Origin: Streptomyces zagrosensis | GTDB taxonomy: Bacteria > Actinomycetota > Actinomycetes > Streptomycetales > Streptomycetaceae | Direction of reading: 5' to 3' | Length of the DNA stretch: 64,000 bases | NCBI RefSeq assembly: GCF_014203645.1 | Contig: NZ_JACHJL010000001.1 | Span: forward strand, 620,001 to 684,000 | In this document: piece by piece, positions 44,679 to 52,517 of the stretch | Layout: each line of letters starts with the position of its first letter | How positions within the stretch are numbered: the first letter of the stretch is position 1 | Made by a program: the position numbers and the translations under genes | Notes under the pieces: model-generated | What the model was told of the DNA's origin: nothing | What the model saw: the letters and a program-made list of their open reading frames with translations, nothing else | Databases searched by the model: none

Positions 44679-45530
44679 GTGATCGTCGTGACCGGCGCCA
44701 CCGGAAACGTAGGACGCGCGCTCGTGTCCCAACTCGTCGCCGATGGCCATCCCCTACGAGCCCTCACCCGTGACCCGAGCCGGGCCGCGCTGCCAGCAGG
44801 CGCCGAAGCGGTACGGGCCGACCTCGCCGACACCACCGGCCTACCCGCCCTCTTCACCGGCGCCACCAGCCTGTTCATCAACCTCAGCGCGGTCGGCGAC
44901 CACACCCCCGCCCTGCTCGCCGCGGCCATCCCCGCAGGCGTACGGCGCGTAGTGCTGCTCTCCAGCGGCGCAGTCGAGGACGGCGCTGACGAAAACAGCC
45001 CGATCGTCGCCCACCACCTCGCGCCAGAGCGCGCGGTCCAAGCGAGCGGCGCCCAGTGGACCCTGCTGAGGCCCAACGCGTTCGCCACCAACTCCCTCCA
45101 GTGGGCGCCGCAAATCCGCAGCGGAGACGTCGTACGCGGCCCGTTCGCCGGGGCCCGTACCGCGCCGATCCACGAGGCCGACATCGCCGCCGTCGCCGCA
45201 CGCGCCCTCGTGGACGACGGACACCACACGGCGATCTACCGACTCACCGGCCCCGACATCCTCACCACGGCCGAACAAATACAGGCCATCGGCACCGCAC
45301 TCGGCCGCGAACTGCGCTTCGACGAGGTCCCACGCGAAGACGTCGGGGCAGACCTCTTCCCGCACGTCCCGCCGCAGATGCTGGAGACGATCTTGGACGC
45401 GTTCGCCGCGGCGGTCACCGCCGAGACGGAGGTCACCACCACGGTGGGCCAGGTCACCGGCCGCCCCGCCCTGACCTTCGCCCACTGGGCAGCGGACCAC
45501 GTCGCCGACTTCCAACGCCCCACCGCCTGA
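44679..45530 (+). CDS. NmrA-like NAD(P)-binding reductase
   Basis: 283 residues from GTG (IVVTGATGNVGRALVSQLVA), an atypical SDR with the TGATGNVG dinucleotide motif at residue 4. The N-terminal Rossmann part runs to about 125 (VVLLSSGAVEDGADEN). The substrate part has LLRPNAFATNSLQWAP and YRLTGPDILTTAEQIQAIG. The catalytic YxxxK is not evident, as in NmrA/HSCARG sensors and many quinone or isoflavone reductases. No signal peptide. Role unknown. Confidence 0.9.
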   Translation: MIVVTGATGNVGRALVSQLVADGHPLRALTRDPSRAALPAGAEAVRADLADTTGLPALFTGATSLFINLSAVGDHTPALLAAAIPAGVRRVVLLSSGAVEDGADENSPIVAHHLAPERAVQASGAQWTLLRPNAFATNSLQWAPQIRSGDVVRGPFAGARTAPIHEADIAAVAARALVDDGHHTAIYRLTGPDILTTAEQIQAIGTALGRELRFDEVPREDVGADLFPHVPPQMLETILDAFAAAVTAETEVTTTVGQVTGRPALTFAHWAADHVADFQRPTA

Positions 45531-45902
45531 CCCCCAAGCGGGCCCTGGCCCTGGCCCCGGCCCGCTCGCGGCCTCCCCGACCGGCCCGGCACGAGGCCAC
45601 TGCGCCCGGCTGGCGCCCGGTTTGGCCCGCGCTCCGCTGAGCGGGTTGCCCAGCCGCCCGCGGCCCCGCCCGGCCTCGTGGCCCCGCCTGGCCCCGCAGC
45701 GTTGCAACCTCAGCACGGCCCCGCACCCCGCAGCCGCCGGCGGCCCTACCAGATCTGCCTCCGACGTAGGCCCAGTCCCCCCTCGTAAGGGCACGTCCCT
45801 CCCTCGTAAGGGTGGTGTCCTTCCAAGCGCCGTCGCCGCCGGTAGTGCCACAAGTAGCTTAGGCCGACCTCATCCCCGCGACTCCGTATGGAGGGCACAT
45901 CC
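45531..45902 (+). promoter_or_regulatory. Upstream region of the siderophore-type pair
   Basis: 372 bp. CCTCGTAAGGG occurs twice (45781-45791 and 45802-45812), 21 bp apart, about two helical turns. An iron box follows at 45854-45872. GGAGGG at 45890-45895 is the ribosome site. The first 240 bp are C-rich low-complexity sequence without other signals. Confidence 0.55.
45854..45872 (+). promoter_or_regulatory. Iron box (DmdR/IdeR-like) before the PLP decarboxylase gene
   Basis: GTAGCTTAGGCCGACCTCA matches TTAGGTTAGGCTAACCTAA at 14 of 19 positions, 30 bp before the GTG start. Iron repression is the norm for desferrioxamine genes in streptomycetes. Confidence 0.65.
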
Positions 45903-47543
45903 GTGCCTGTGCCCGTTGCCGCCGCCGAACCACTCCTCCCGCACCTCGCAGGCGAAGCCGCAGGTCCCCGCGCGCTGCGCCCGCTGCTCGACACCGTCCT
46001 TGACGCACTCGCCACCGGCGCCCGCGACCGGGCCGGACCCCTTCCGCCCGGCGGACCCGAGGCCGTCGCACGGGCCGTACGAGAAACGGTCGGCCGCGCC
46101 ATCCCCATGGAAGGCACCGGCGCTCACGAGGCCCTACGCGCCCTGGTGCACGCCGTCACCACCGGTGCCGCCGACCCCGCCCACCCCCACTGCGTCGCCC
46201 ATCTGCACTGCCCGCCGCTGGCCGTCGCCGTCGCGGCCGACCTCGCCGCCAGCGCACTCAACCCCTCGCTCGACTCCTGGGACCAGGCACCCGCCGCCTC
46301 CGAGATGGAGGCCCTCACCACCCGAGAACTCGCCGCCTTGGTGTACGCGACGGCCCGCACCCCCGAAGCCCTGGTCACCACCGGCGGCACCGAATCCAAC
46401 CAACTCGCCCTGCTACTCGCCCGCGAAGCCACCCCCGCACGGCCCGCCAAACCAGCGGCGATCCCCGCAGCCCACCTAGCAGACCAGCCGGCCATGCGCA
46501 CGCCCATCCCCGCGCAACTGGCACCGCACGCACCCCTCACATCCACCATCGGCCACCCCGCAGCACCGCCACCAGGACCGGGCCACCACCCCCCGCTCCC
46601 GTACGCACCGTCCCACCACACCTGCACCCACCTGCACCGGCCGCCCCACCGGCAACCGCACGGGGCACCGGCCCTACGGGTCATCTGCGGAGACAACGCA
46701 CATCACAGCGTGCTCCGCGCCGCCTGGCTGCTGGGACTGCCCACACCGATCGTGATCCCCGCCCCGCGCGGCATCCTCGACCCCGCCGCCGTCGCCACCC
46801 ACCTGGCCGAACTCCCCGACACCGGGCCGCGGCTGGTCGTGGCCACCGCGGGAACCACCGACTGCGGCGCCATCGACCCACTGCCCCAACTCGCCGACGT
46901 CGCCGCAGCCCACGGCGCCCGGCTGCACATCGACGCCGCGTACGGCGGACCGCTCCTGTTCAGCGACATCCACCGACACAAGCTCCGCGGCATCGAGCGC
47001 GCCCACACCGTCACCCTCGACCTGCACAAACTAGGCTGGCAACCCGTCGCAGCCGGCCTGTTGGCCGTCCCCCACACGACCGACCTCGCACCACTTGGCC
47101 ACCGCGCCGAGTACCTGAGCGCCGACGACGACACCGAAGCCGGATTCCCCGACCTCCTCGGCCGCTCCCCCCGCACCACCCGCCGCCCCGACATCCTCAA
47201 AATCGCCGTCACCCTGCGCGCGCTCGGTCGCAACGGACTCGCCGACCTCATCAACCGCACCTGCGCAGCCGCCCAACACCTCGCCGACCTCATCGAGGAA
47301 ACCCCCGGACTCGAACTCCACTCCCGGCCCACCATCAGCACGGTCCTCTTCCGACCCACCGAAACAGACGCATCCACCATCGCCCACATCCGCCGCCAAC
47401 TCCTCACCGAAGGGCGCGCCGTCCTCGGCCGTGCCACCCGCCCCGACGGCCTATGGCTCAAGGCCACCCTGCTGCACCCGCACATCCAACCCAGCGACCT
47501 ACAAACGCTGGTGAAACTCGTGGAAGGCCACCGCACCGGATGA
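45903..47543 (+). CDS. PLP-dependent group II decarboxylase (DesA-like)
   Basis: 546 residues from GTG with GGAGGG 7 nt upstream; the ATG at 45888 would cover the ribosome site. The family fold is clear: VTTGGTESNQLALLLAREA, VICGDNAHHSVLRAAWLLG, LHIDAAYGGPLLFSD (Asp344) and DLHKLGWQPVAAG (PLP Lys376). DesA decarboxylates lysine to cadaverine for desferrioxamine. Substrate here is inferred from the coupled monooxygenase. Residues about 176-258 are a Pro/His-rich insert not expected in the fold. Overlaps the next gene by 4 nt (ATGA). Confidence 0.88.
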   Translation: MPVPVAAAEPLLPHLAGEAAGPRALRPLLDTVLDALATGARDRAGPLPPGGPEAVARAVRETVGRAIPMEGTGAHEALRALVHAVTTGAADPAHPHCVAHLHCPPLAVAVAADLAASALNPSLDSWDQAPAASEMEALTTRELAALVYATARTPEALVTTGGTESNQLALLLAREATPARPAKPAAIPAAHLADQPAMRTPIPAQLAPHAPLTSTIGHPAAPPPGPGHHPPLPYAPSHHTCTHLHRPPHRQPHGAPALRVICGDNAHHSVLRAAWLLGLPTPIVIPAPRGILDPAAVATHLAELPDTGPRLVVATAGTTDCGAIDPLPQLADVAAAHGARLHIDAAYGGPLLFSDIHRHKLRGIERAHTVTLDLHKLGWQPVAAGLLAVPHTTDLAPLGHRAEYLSADDDTEAGFPDLLGRSPRTTRRPDILKIAVTLRALGRNGLADLINRTCAAAQHLADLIEETPGLELHSRPTISTVLFRPTETDASTIAHIRRQLLTEGRAVLGRATRPDGLWLKATLLHPHIQPSDLQTLVKLVEGHRTG

Positions 47544-49003
47544 GCACCAACACCCCAAGACCGCAGCCAGCCACCGACCACCACAACCCCACCACCAGCC
47601 CGGAGCAGCCATACGACCTCCTGGGCATCGGCATCGGCCCGTTCAACCTCTCCCTCGCCGCCCTCGCCCACGGCGTACCCGGCATCCGCACCGCCTTCTA
47701 CGAACAACGCCCCACCTTCCGCTGGCACCCCGGCCTCCTCATCGAGGGCACCACCCTCCAAGTCCCCTTCCTCGCCGACCTCGTCACCCTCGCCGACCCC
47801 ACCAGCCCCTGGACATTCCTCAACTACCTCCACTACAGCGAACGGCTCTTCCCCTTCTACTTCGCCGAGCGCTTCCACATCCAACGCGCCGAATACGACG
47901 CGTACTGCCGCTGGGTCAGCGAACGCCTCCCCGGCCTGCACTTTCGCCACCACATCGACGCCGTCCGCTGGAACCCCGAACGCGCACTGTTCGAAGTGGA
48001 CTTCGCCCGACTCGACACCGAAGGCGAAGCAACAGCACTCGGCCGCACCTACGCCCGCCACCTCGCCCTCGGCGTCGGCACCGCACCTCACGTGCCCGAA
48101 CCACTGCGCCCGCTCACCGCCGCACCCAGCGTGCCCGTCCTGCACTCCGCCGACTACCTCGACCACCGGGCCAAACTCCTGGCCGCCGACCACATCACCG
48201 TCGTCGGCTCCGGCCAATCCGGCGCCGAAGTCTTCCTCGACCTACTACGCCGCCGCCCACCCGGCCGCGAGGGCCTGCACTGGCTGACCCGCAGCCCCGC
48301 CTTCGCCCCCATGGAATACAGCAAGCTCGGCCTCGAACAGTTCACCCCCGACTACACCCGCTACTTCCACGCGCTGACCGAAAACACCCGCGACGCGCTC
48401 ATCCCCGGCCAATGGCAGCTCTACAAGGGCATCGACCAGGCCACCATCGCGGCCATCCACGACGAGCTGTACGACCGCACCCTCAACGGCGGTTGGCCCG
48501 ACGCCATCCTCAGCCCCGGCGTCCGCGTCCGCACCGCCGGCCGCGTCGGCACCACCCACATCGAACTGCACGTCGAGCACGAACACCAACACGCCCGCCA
48601 ACGCCTGACCACCAACGCCGTGGTCCTGGCCACCGGCTACCGAGAACGCCGCATCGAAACCCTCCTCGCAGACCTGCACCCGCAACTCTGCCGCGACAGC
48701 GCGGACCGCCCTGTGGTCGATGAACACCAACGCCTCGTCTTCGACCCCGCCATCGAAGGCTCCGTCTACGTCCAAAACGCCGAACGCCACACCCACGGCG
48801 TCGGCGCACCCGACCTCGGACTCGCAGCCTGGCGCGGCGCGGTCATCCTCAACTCAGTCACGGGCCGCACGGCGTTTCCGCTTCCGCGCCGAACCGCGTT
48901 CACCACCTTCGGCCTCGACACAACCCCCGCCCCCCGAAACACCGGCCACCGTGACGGCAAGCTCCCCGATCAGCGCGATCGTCACACCGCTGCGCGGACA
49001 TGA
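47540..49003 (+). CDS. Lysine/ornithine N-monooxygenase family protein (DesB-like)
   Basis: 487 residues. FAD motif GIGIGPFNLSLAAL, then QVPFLADLVTLADPTSPWTF, the NADPH motif VVGSGQSGAEVFLDLL and the FATGY-type VVLATGYRERR. It N-hydroxylates cadaverine or another diamine to start hydroxamate siderophore synthesis. The start is coupled to the decarboxylase. Residues after about 457 (beyond FTTFGL) look like read-through tail, as this segment is antisense to the next gene. The acyltransferase (desC) and synthetase (desD) that normally follow are absent. Confidence 0.88.
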   Translation: MSTNTPRPQPATDHHNPTTSPEQPYDLLGIGIGPFNLSLAALAHGVPGIRTAFYEQRPTFRWHPGLLIEGTTLQVPFLADLVTLADPTSPWTFLNYLHYSERLFPFYFAERFHIQRAEYDAYCRWVSERLPGLHFRHHIDAVRWNPERALFEVDFARLDTEGEATALGRTYARHLALGVGTAPHVPEPLRPLTAAPSVPVLHSADYLDHRAKLLAADHITVVGSGQSGAEVFLDLLRRRPPGREGLHWLTRSPAFAPMEYSKLGLEQFTPDYTRYFHALTENTRDALIPGQWQLYKGIDQATIAAIHDELYDRTLNGGWPDAILSPGVRVRTAGRVGTTHIELHVEHEHQHARQRLTTNAVVLATGYRERRIETLLADLHPQLCRDSADRPVVDEHQRLVFDPAIEGSVYVQNAERHTHGVGAPDLGLAAWRGAVILNSVTGRTAFPLPRRTAFTTFGLDTTPAPRNTGHRDGKLPDQRDRHTAART

Positions 49004-49348
49004 CCACACCGCCTGACCATGGCGTACCACCGGTGCCAGCGGATGCGCATTCGGATGGAGCGGACACTCGGGCCACACCGCAGGCCTCATCGCCGCGCAC
49101 AGCGCCTCCACGGCCCACTCCTGCACCTGATCGGCAAGCTCCGCGACCTGCTGCGCCCGCGGTTGCCCGAGCATCGTGGAGATGCCCATCCCGGAGCCGT
49201 CCGGCTCGTACAGCATCACCCCGGCGATACCGCCCACGCCGGCGAGTTCCCGCGCCCAAGCATCTTCGGCAAAATGTGCCCGTACGGCGCACGAAGCAGA
49301 TAGATCCCGGCGTACGGCTTCGAACGCAACGGCGAACTCCTCATCCAT
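48854..49348 (-). CDS. Conserved hypothetical protein of streptomycetes
   Basis: 164 residues. The start MDEEFAVAF is preceded by AAAGGATGG. The middle is recognisable from streptomycete genomes (AHFAEDAWARELAGVGGIAG, MGISTMLGQPRAQQVAELAD, VWPECPLHPNAHPLAPVV, then WSCPRSG with paired Cys/His). No function is known. The last 50 residues lie antisense to the 3' end of the N-monooxygenase gene and include a Gly/Arg/Lys-rich low-complexity end. No signal peptide. Four TTTA(G/A)(T/C)G sequences lie just upstream. Confidence 0.75.
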   Translation of the reverse strand: MDEEFAVAFEAVRRDLSASCAVRAHFAEDAWARELAGVGGIAGVMLYEPDGSGMGISTMLGQPRAQQVAELADQVQEWAVEALCAAMRPAVWPECPLHPNAHPLAPVVRHGQAVWSCPRSGVTIALIGELAVTVAGVSGGGGCVEAEGGERGSARKRKRRAARD

Positions 49349-49688
49349 CCTTTCATTGTGCTGAGGAACGGCCCTTTAGTGACCGTTTAGTGGGCACCCT
49401 TTAACGGTTATTGACGCCCTTTAACGCGTCCTGAACGACCTCGCCGCACGCCGGAGCACGCCAACGCCCCGCTACACCACAACATCGCGCCATGGCGCAT
49501 TCCCGCACCACCTCCGCGCCCCCGCACTGCCACCCCACATATAGCCGCACCCCACAGCACTCCCGTAACACTCGCCCCAACTCAACATCCAAACCACACT
49601 GCACACACCAGTCACCCCCGCCCCACAGCCATCCCCACCCCAACCGCGTCCAGCACCCCAAAACCGCCCCGAGCCCGGCGAGCCCGCA
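49349..49688 (-). promoter_or_regulatory. Upstream region of the hypothetical gene, with repeated TTTARYG elements
   Basis: 340 bp. TTTAGTG at 49375 and 49386 and TTTAACG at 49400 and 49420 lie 27-78 bp from the start of the minus-strand hypothetical gene. In minus-strand reading the last two are CGTTAAAGGG direct repeats 20 bp apart. The rest (49430-49688) is C/A-rich sequence without a gene. Confidence 0.5.
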
Positions 49689-51533
49689 TCAACGACAGCA
49701 GAAGCACTGCTTATACGGCCGGTGCTCAAGCGGCGAATAAAACACGGGAGCGCCCTCCCGCGTCAAAATCCAACCCTCCGAAGCAAACTGCGCCGGATCA
49801 ATCGTGCCCTTCTCCCGCACCCACGCAATAATCGTGTTCCGGATCTCCTCCGAGGCCGACCACACCTGCGGTGCCGACGCAACATGCGGAAAATTACCGC
49901 CGCCACTCGCCCGATAATTATTCACCGCCAACACAAAACGCGCATCGTCCACCACCGGCTTCCCCTCCCAACACAGCTTCGTAATCCGCCCACCCGGCGC
50001 CTTAGCTATGTCAATCTCGTACGTCACACCACTGACCGCGTCATAGTTGTAATCCGGCGTGCCATCCGCATTCGTCAACTTCGCCAACTCAACCCCACCA
50101 CCCGGCGCCGTCCGCACGTAATAACGCGCCGAAAACTCCAAATAGGCCCGCAACTGCGCGCCAGTCAACACCCGCGCCTCCAACGTATTATCAAACGGAT
50201 ACAGACCAGCCACCTCGCGGATCGTGACGTCACCCACCGGCACCACCGCCGTACGCGAAAAACACGACGCCTGCGACAACACCGGCAACCCCGCGTACTC
50301 CGTCCCCACCAACCCCGCACGCACCGTCTGCGCCTGCACATGATTAATGAAATCAATAATTGGCACATCCTTGTACGGCGCCTCGTCCGCCATCATCCGC
50401 CGCACCGAAGTACCGATCACCTCACCCACATACGCCATAACCTTCCGGTGCTCACCCCCGAGCAACGCAACAATCTCCCGATCCTCCGCAGCCACATTTG
50501 AGTTCAACACCTTCGCCCCCACCGACTCCACCTGCCAACGCCCCCGCTCCCACACCAGATCAAAGTCGAACAACGTCAACCGCTGCCCCCACTTCAGCGG
50601 CTCCGACAACACAACCTCCCGCCCCGTCTTCTCATTCTTCACCCGATACTCGGCAATCTCGGCGTGCGCATGCCCCACCAAAATCGCATCAATCCCCGGC
50701 ACCTGCCGCGCCACCAACGCCGCCGCATTCTCCACATGCGGCAACTGATCACCATAAGAGGACGTACCACTGGTCCCCGAATGCGCCGAAACAAGCACCA
50801 CATCCGCACCCATCGACCGCAACCGCGGCACATACTTCGCCGCCTGCTCCACCAAGCCAGGAAATGTCATCTTCCCCCGCACATGCACCTTATCCCAGAT
50901 CGCGATCCCCGGATTGGTCAGCCCCAACACCGCCACCCGCACCGGACGGCCGAACGGCGTGCGCAACTGCGTCATCCAGTACGGCGCAAACGCCGGCCGC
51001 GCCGTTTTCGCATCCAACGCATTCGCCGCCAACAGCGGGAAATCACACTGCTCCGCAAACTTCCGCAACAACGGAATGCCATAGTCGAACTCATGGTTAC
51101 CGAGCGCCGCCGCGTCATACCCGATCGCATTCATCGCCCGCGCCATCGGATGCACTGGACCCCGAGGCCCCGTTATCGGATCGACCTTCGCGTAGTAATA
51201 CGACAGCTGAGTGCCCTGAATAGTGTCACCCGCATCAATCAACAGCGTGTTCCCGCGCCCCCTGTCCGCACGCACCTGACGCACCAACGTCGAAATCTTC
51301 GCGAGGCCAACGTCGTTGTGATCCTTATCGTCAAACTCCGCACCAGTGAAATAATCCCAATTGAACACATTGCCATGCAGATCCGTCGTCCCCATGACGG
51401 TAAACGCATACCGCCGACCCCGCCCGCCCACAGCACGCCCCTCAGCCGCCGCACCGACCGTCGTCCCCGCAAGAGCCACCACAGCGCCCGTCCCAGCGAC
51501 ACGTCCCACAAACTTCCTGCGATCCAACGGCAT
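49689..51533 (-). CDS. Secreted 5'-nucleotidase / 2',3'-cyclic phosphodiesterase
   Basis: 614 residues. A Tat-type signal is at 1-30 (PLDRRKFVGRVAGTGAVVAL). The metallophosphatase domain has DLHGNVFNWD, LLIDAGDTIQG, LGNHEFDYG, SAHSG and VGHAHAE as metal ligands. The C-terminal nucleotidase domain (about 390-580) has VAGLYPFDNTLEARVLTG and the substrate motif NNYRASGGGNFP. It salvages phosphate and nucleosides from extracellular nucleotides. Third codon positions are rich in G and T on its coding strand, unlike the other minus-strand genes further right. Confidence 0.94.
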   Translation of the reverse strand: MPLDRRKFVGRVAGTGAVVALAGTTVGAAAEGRAVGGRGRRYAFTVMGTTDLHGNVFNWDYFTGAEFDDKDHNDVGLAKISTLVRQVRADRGRGNTLLIDAGDTIQGTQLSYYYAKVDPITGPRGPVHPMARAMNAIGYDAAALGNHEFDYGIPLLRKFAEQCDFPLLAANALDAKTARPAFAPYWMTQLRTPFGRPVRVAVLGLTNPGIAIWDKVHVRGKMTFPGLVEQAAKYVPRLRSMGADVVLVSAHSGTSGTSSYGDQLPHVENAAALVARQVPGIDAILVGHAHAEIAEYRVKNEKTGREVVLSEPLKWGQRLTLFDFDLVWERGRWQVESVGAKVLNSNVAAEDREIVALLGGEHRKVMAYVGEVIGTSVRRMMADEAPYKDVPIIDFINHVQAQTVRAGLVGTEYAGLPVLSQASCFSRTAVVPVGDVTIREVAGLYPFDNTLEARVLTGAQLRAYLEFSARYYVRTAPGGGVELAKLTNADGTPDYNYDAVSGVTYEIDIAKAPGGRITKLCWEGKPVVDDARFVLAVNNYRASGGGNFPHVASAPQVWSASEEIRNTIIAWVREKGTIDPAQFASEGWILTREGAPVFYSPLEHRPYKQCFCCR

Positions 51534-51679
51534 GCCATCTCTCCCAACAGCGATACGTAGCGCGCACGCACACCGCGTAACGCGCGAGGATTCTCCACCC
51601 ATGCAGGCCCAAACGACACCCAGCACAGGTTTCGATCACATGACTACCTGATGCGCGGACCGACTGCGAGAGTGAGCCC

Positions 51680-52372
51680 ATGACCACACCGACACCACTG
51701 TCCTACGGAACCCCCGACACCCCACGCGTCGCGGTACGCGGCGAAGCCAACCTCCAGGTCGATCCCGAGATCGCCCGTATCGGCATCGCCGTCAGCGCCC
51801 GAGGCACCGACCGCCGCGGCGCCATCGACCACCTCACCCGCCGCAACAACCACGTCCTCGACCTCGTCAAGACCTACGGCGAAGCCGTAGAAAAACTGGA
51901 GACCGGCGCCTTCAGCATCACCCCCCAACTCACCGACAAAGGCCGCCACGAACGCATCCGCGCCTACCACGGCCGGGTCTACCTCACCGCCACCCTCGCC
52001 GACTTCAGCGCACTCGGCGAACTCACCACCCGCCTCGCCGACCTCGAACTCACCAGCGTGGACGGCCCCTGGTGGGGCCTACGCCCCGACTCGCCCGCCC
52101 ACCGCGAAGCCCGCCAACAAGCCGTACGCGAAGCGGTCAAACGCGCCCGGGAATACGCCGAGGCACTAGGCGCACAACTCTCCGCCATCGTCGAACTCGC
52201 CGACATCGGCGCCGAAAACGCCCCCCTACCCGCCCCCGGCATGCACCGAGCCGCAGCCGCCGGATACGGCGGCTCCGCCGAATCGGCCCCCGCCCTCGAC
52301 CTCGAACCACAGCAACAGACCGTATACGCGCACGTCAACGCCCGCTTTACGATGACGCGCCCCGCACTATGA
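51680..52372 (+). CDS. SIMPL domain (DUF541) protein
   Basis: 230 residues. The SIMPL core is VAVRGEANLQVDPEIARIGI, AIDHLTRRNNHVLDLVKTYG, FSITPQLTDKG, then ARQQAVREAVKRAREYAEAL with LSAIVELADIG. There is no obvious signal peptide, although relatives such as BP26 are often exported. The general function of the family is not settled. A hairpin terminator overlaps the region just past the stop. It faces pyk in the same direction. Confidence 0.88.
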   Translation: MTTPTPLSYGTPDTPRVAVRGEANLQVDPEIARIGIAVSARGTDRRGAIDHLTRRNNHVLDLVKTYGEAVEKLETGAFSITPQLTDKGRHERIRAYHGRVYLTATLADFSALGELTTRLADLELTSVDGPWWGLRPDSPAHREARQQAVREAVKRAREYAEALGAQLSAIVELADIGAENAPLPAPGMHRAAAAGYGGSAESAPALDLEPQQQTVYAHVNARFTMTRPAL

Positions 52373-52376
52373 GAAG

Positions 52377-52426
52377 AACGTGCGCAGGGCGCCGAAAGCG
52401 CTCATCGGAGCGCCCCCGCGCACGTT
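52377..52426 (+). terminator. Hairpin terminator after the SIMPL gene
   Basis: AACGTGCGC (52377-52385) pairs with GCGCACGTT (52418-52426) and GGGCGC (52387-52392) with GCGCCC (52410-52415) inside it. It is followed by TCATTAG, and lies between the SIMPL gene and pyk. Confidence 0.8.
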
Positions 52427-52505
52427 TCATTAGATGTCAAGAGCCTTTCATGTAAAGGTCGTTGGGCTGTAGACAGTCCACAGTCCTCTACCCGCTGGTA
52501 AGTCG

Positions 52506-52511
52506 TAGGCT
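52506..52511 (+). promoter_or_regulatory. -10 element of a probable leaderless pyk promoter (TAGGCT)
   Basis: TAGGCT fits TANNNT and ends 6 nt before the pyk ATG. No Shine-Dalgarno sequence precedes the ATG. The -35 region is not clear. Confidence 0.5.
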
Positions 52512-52517
52512 CGACGC

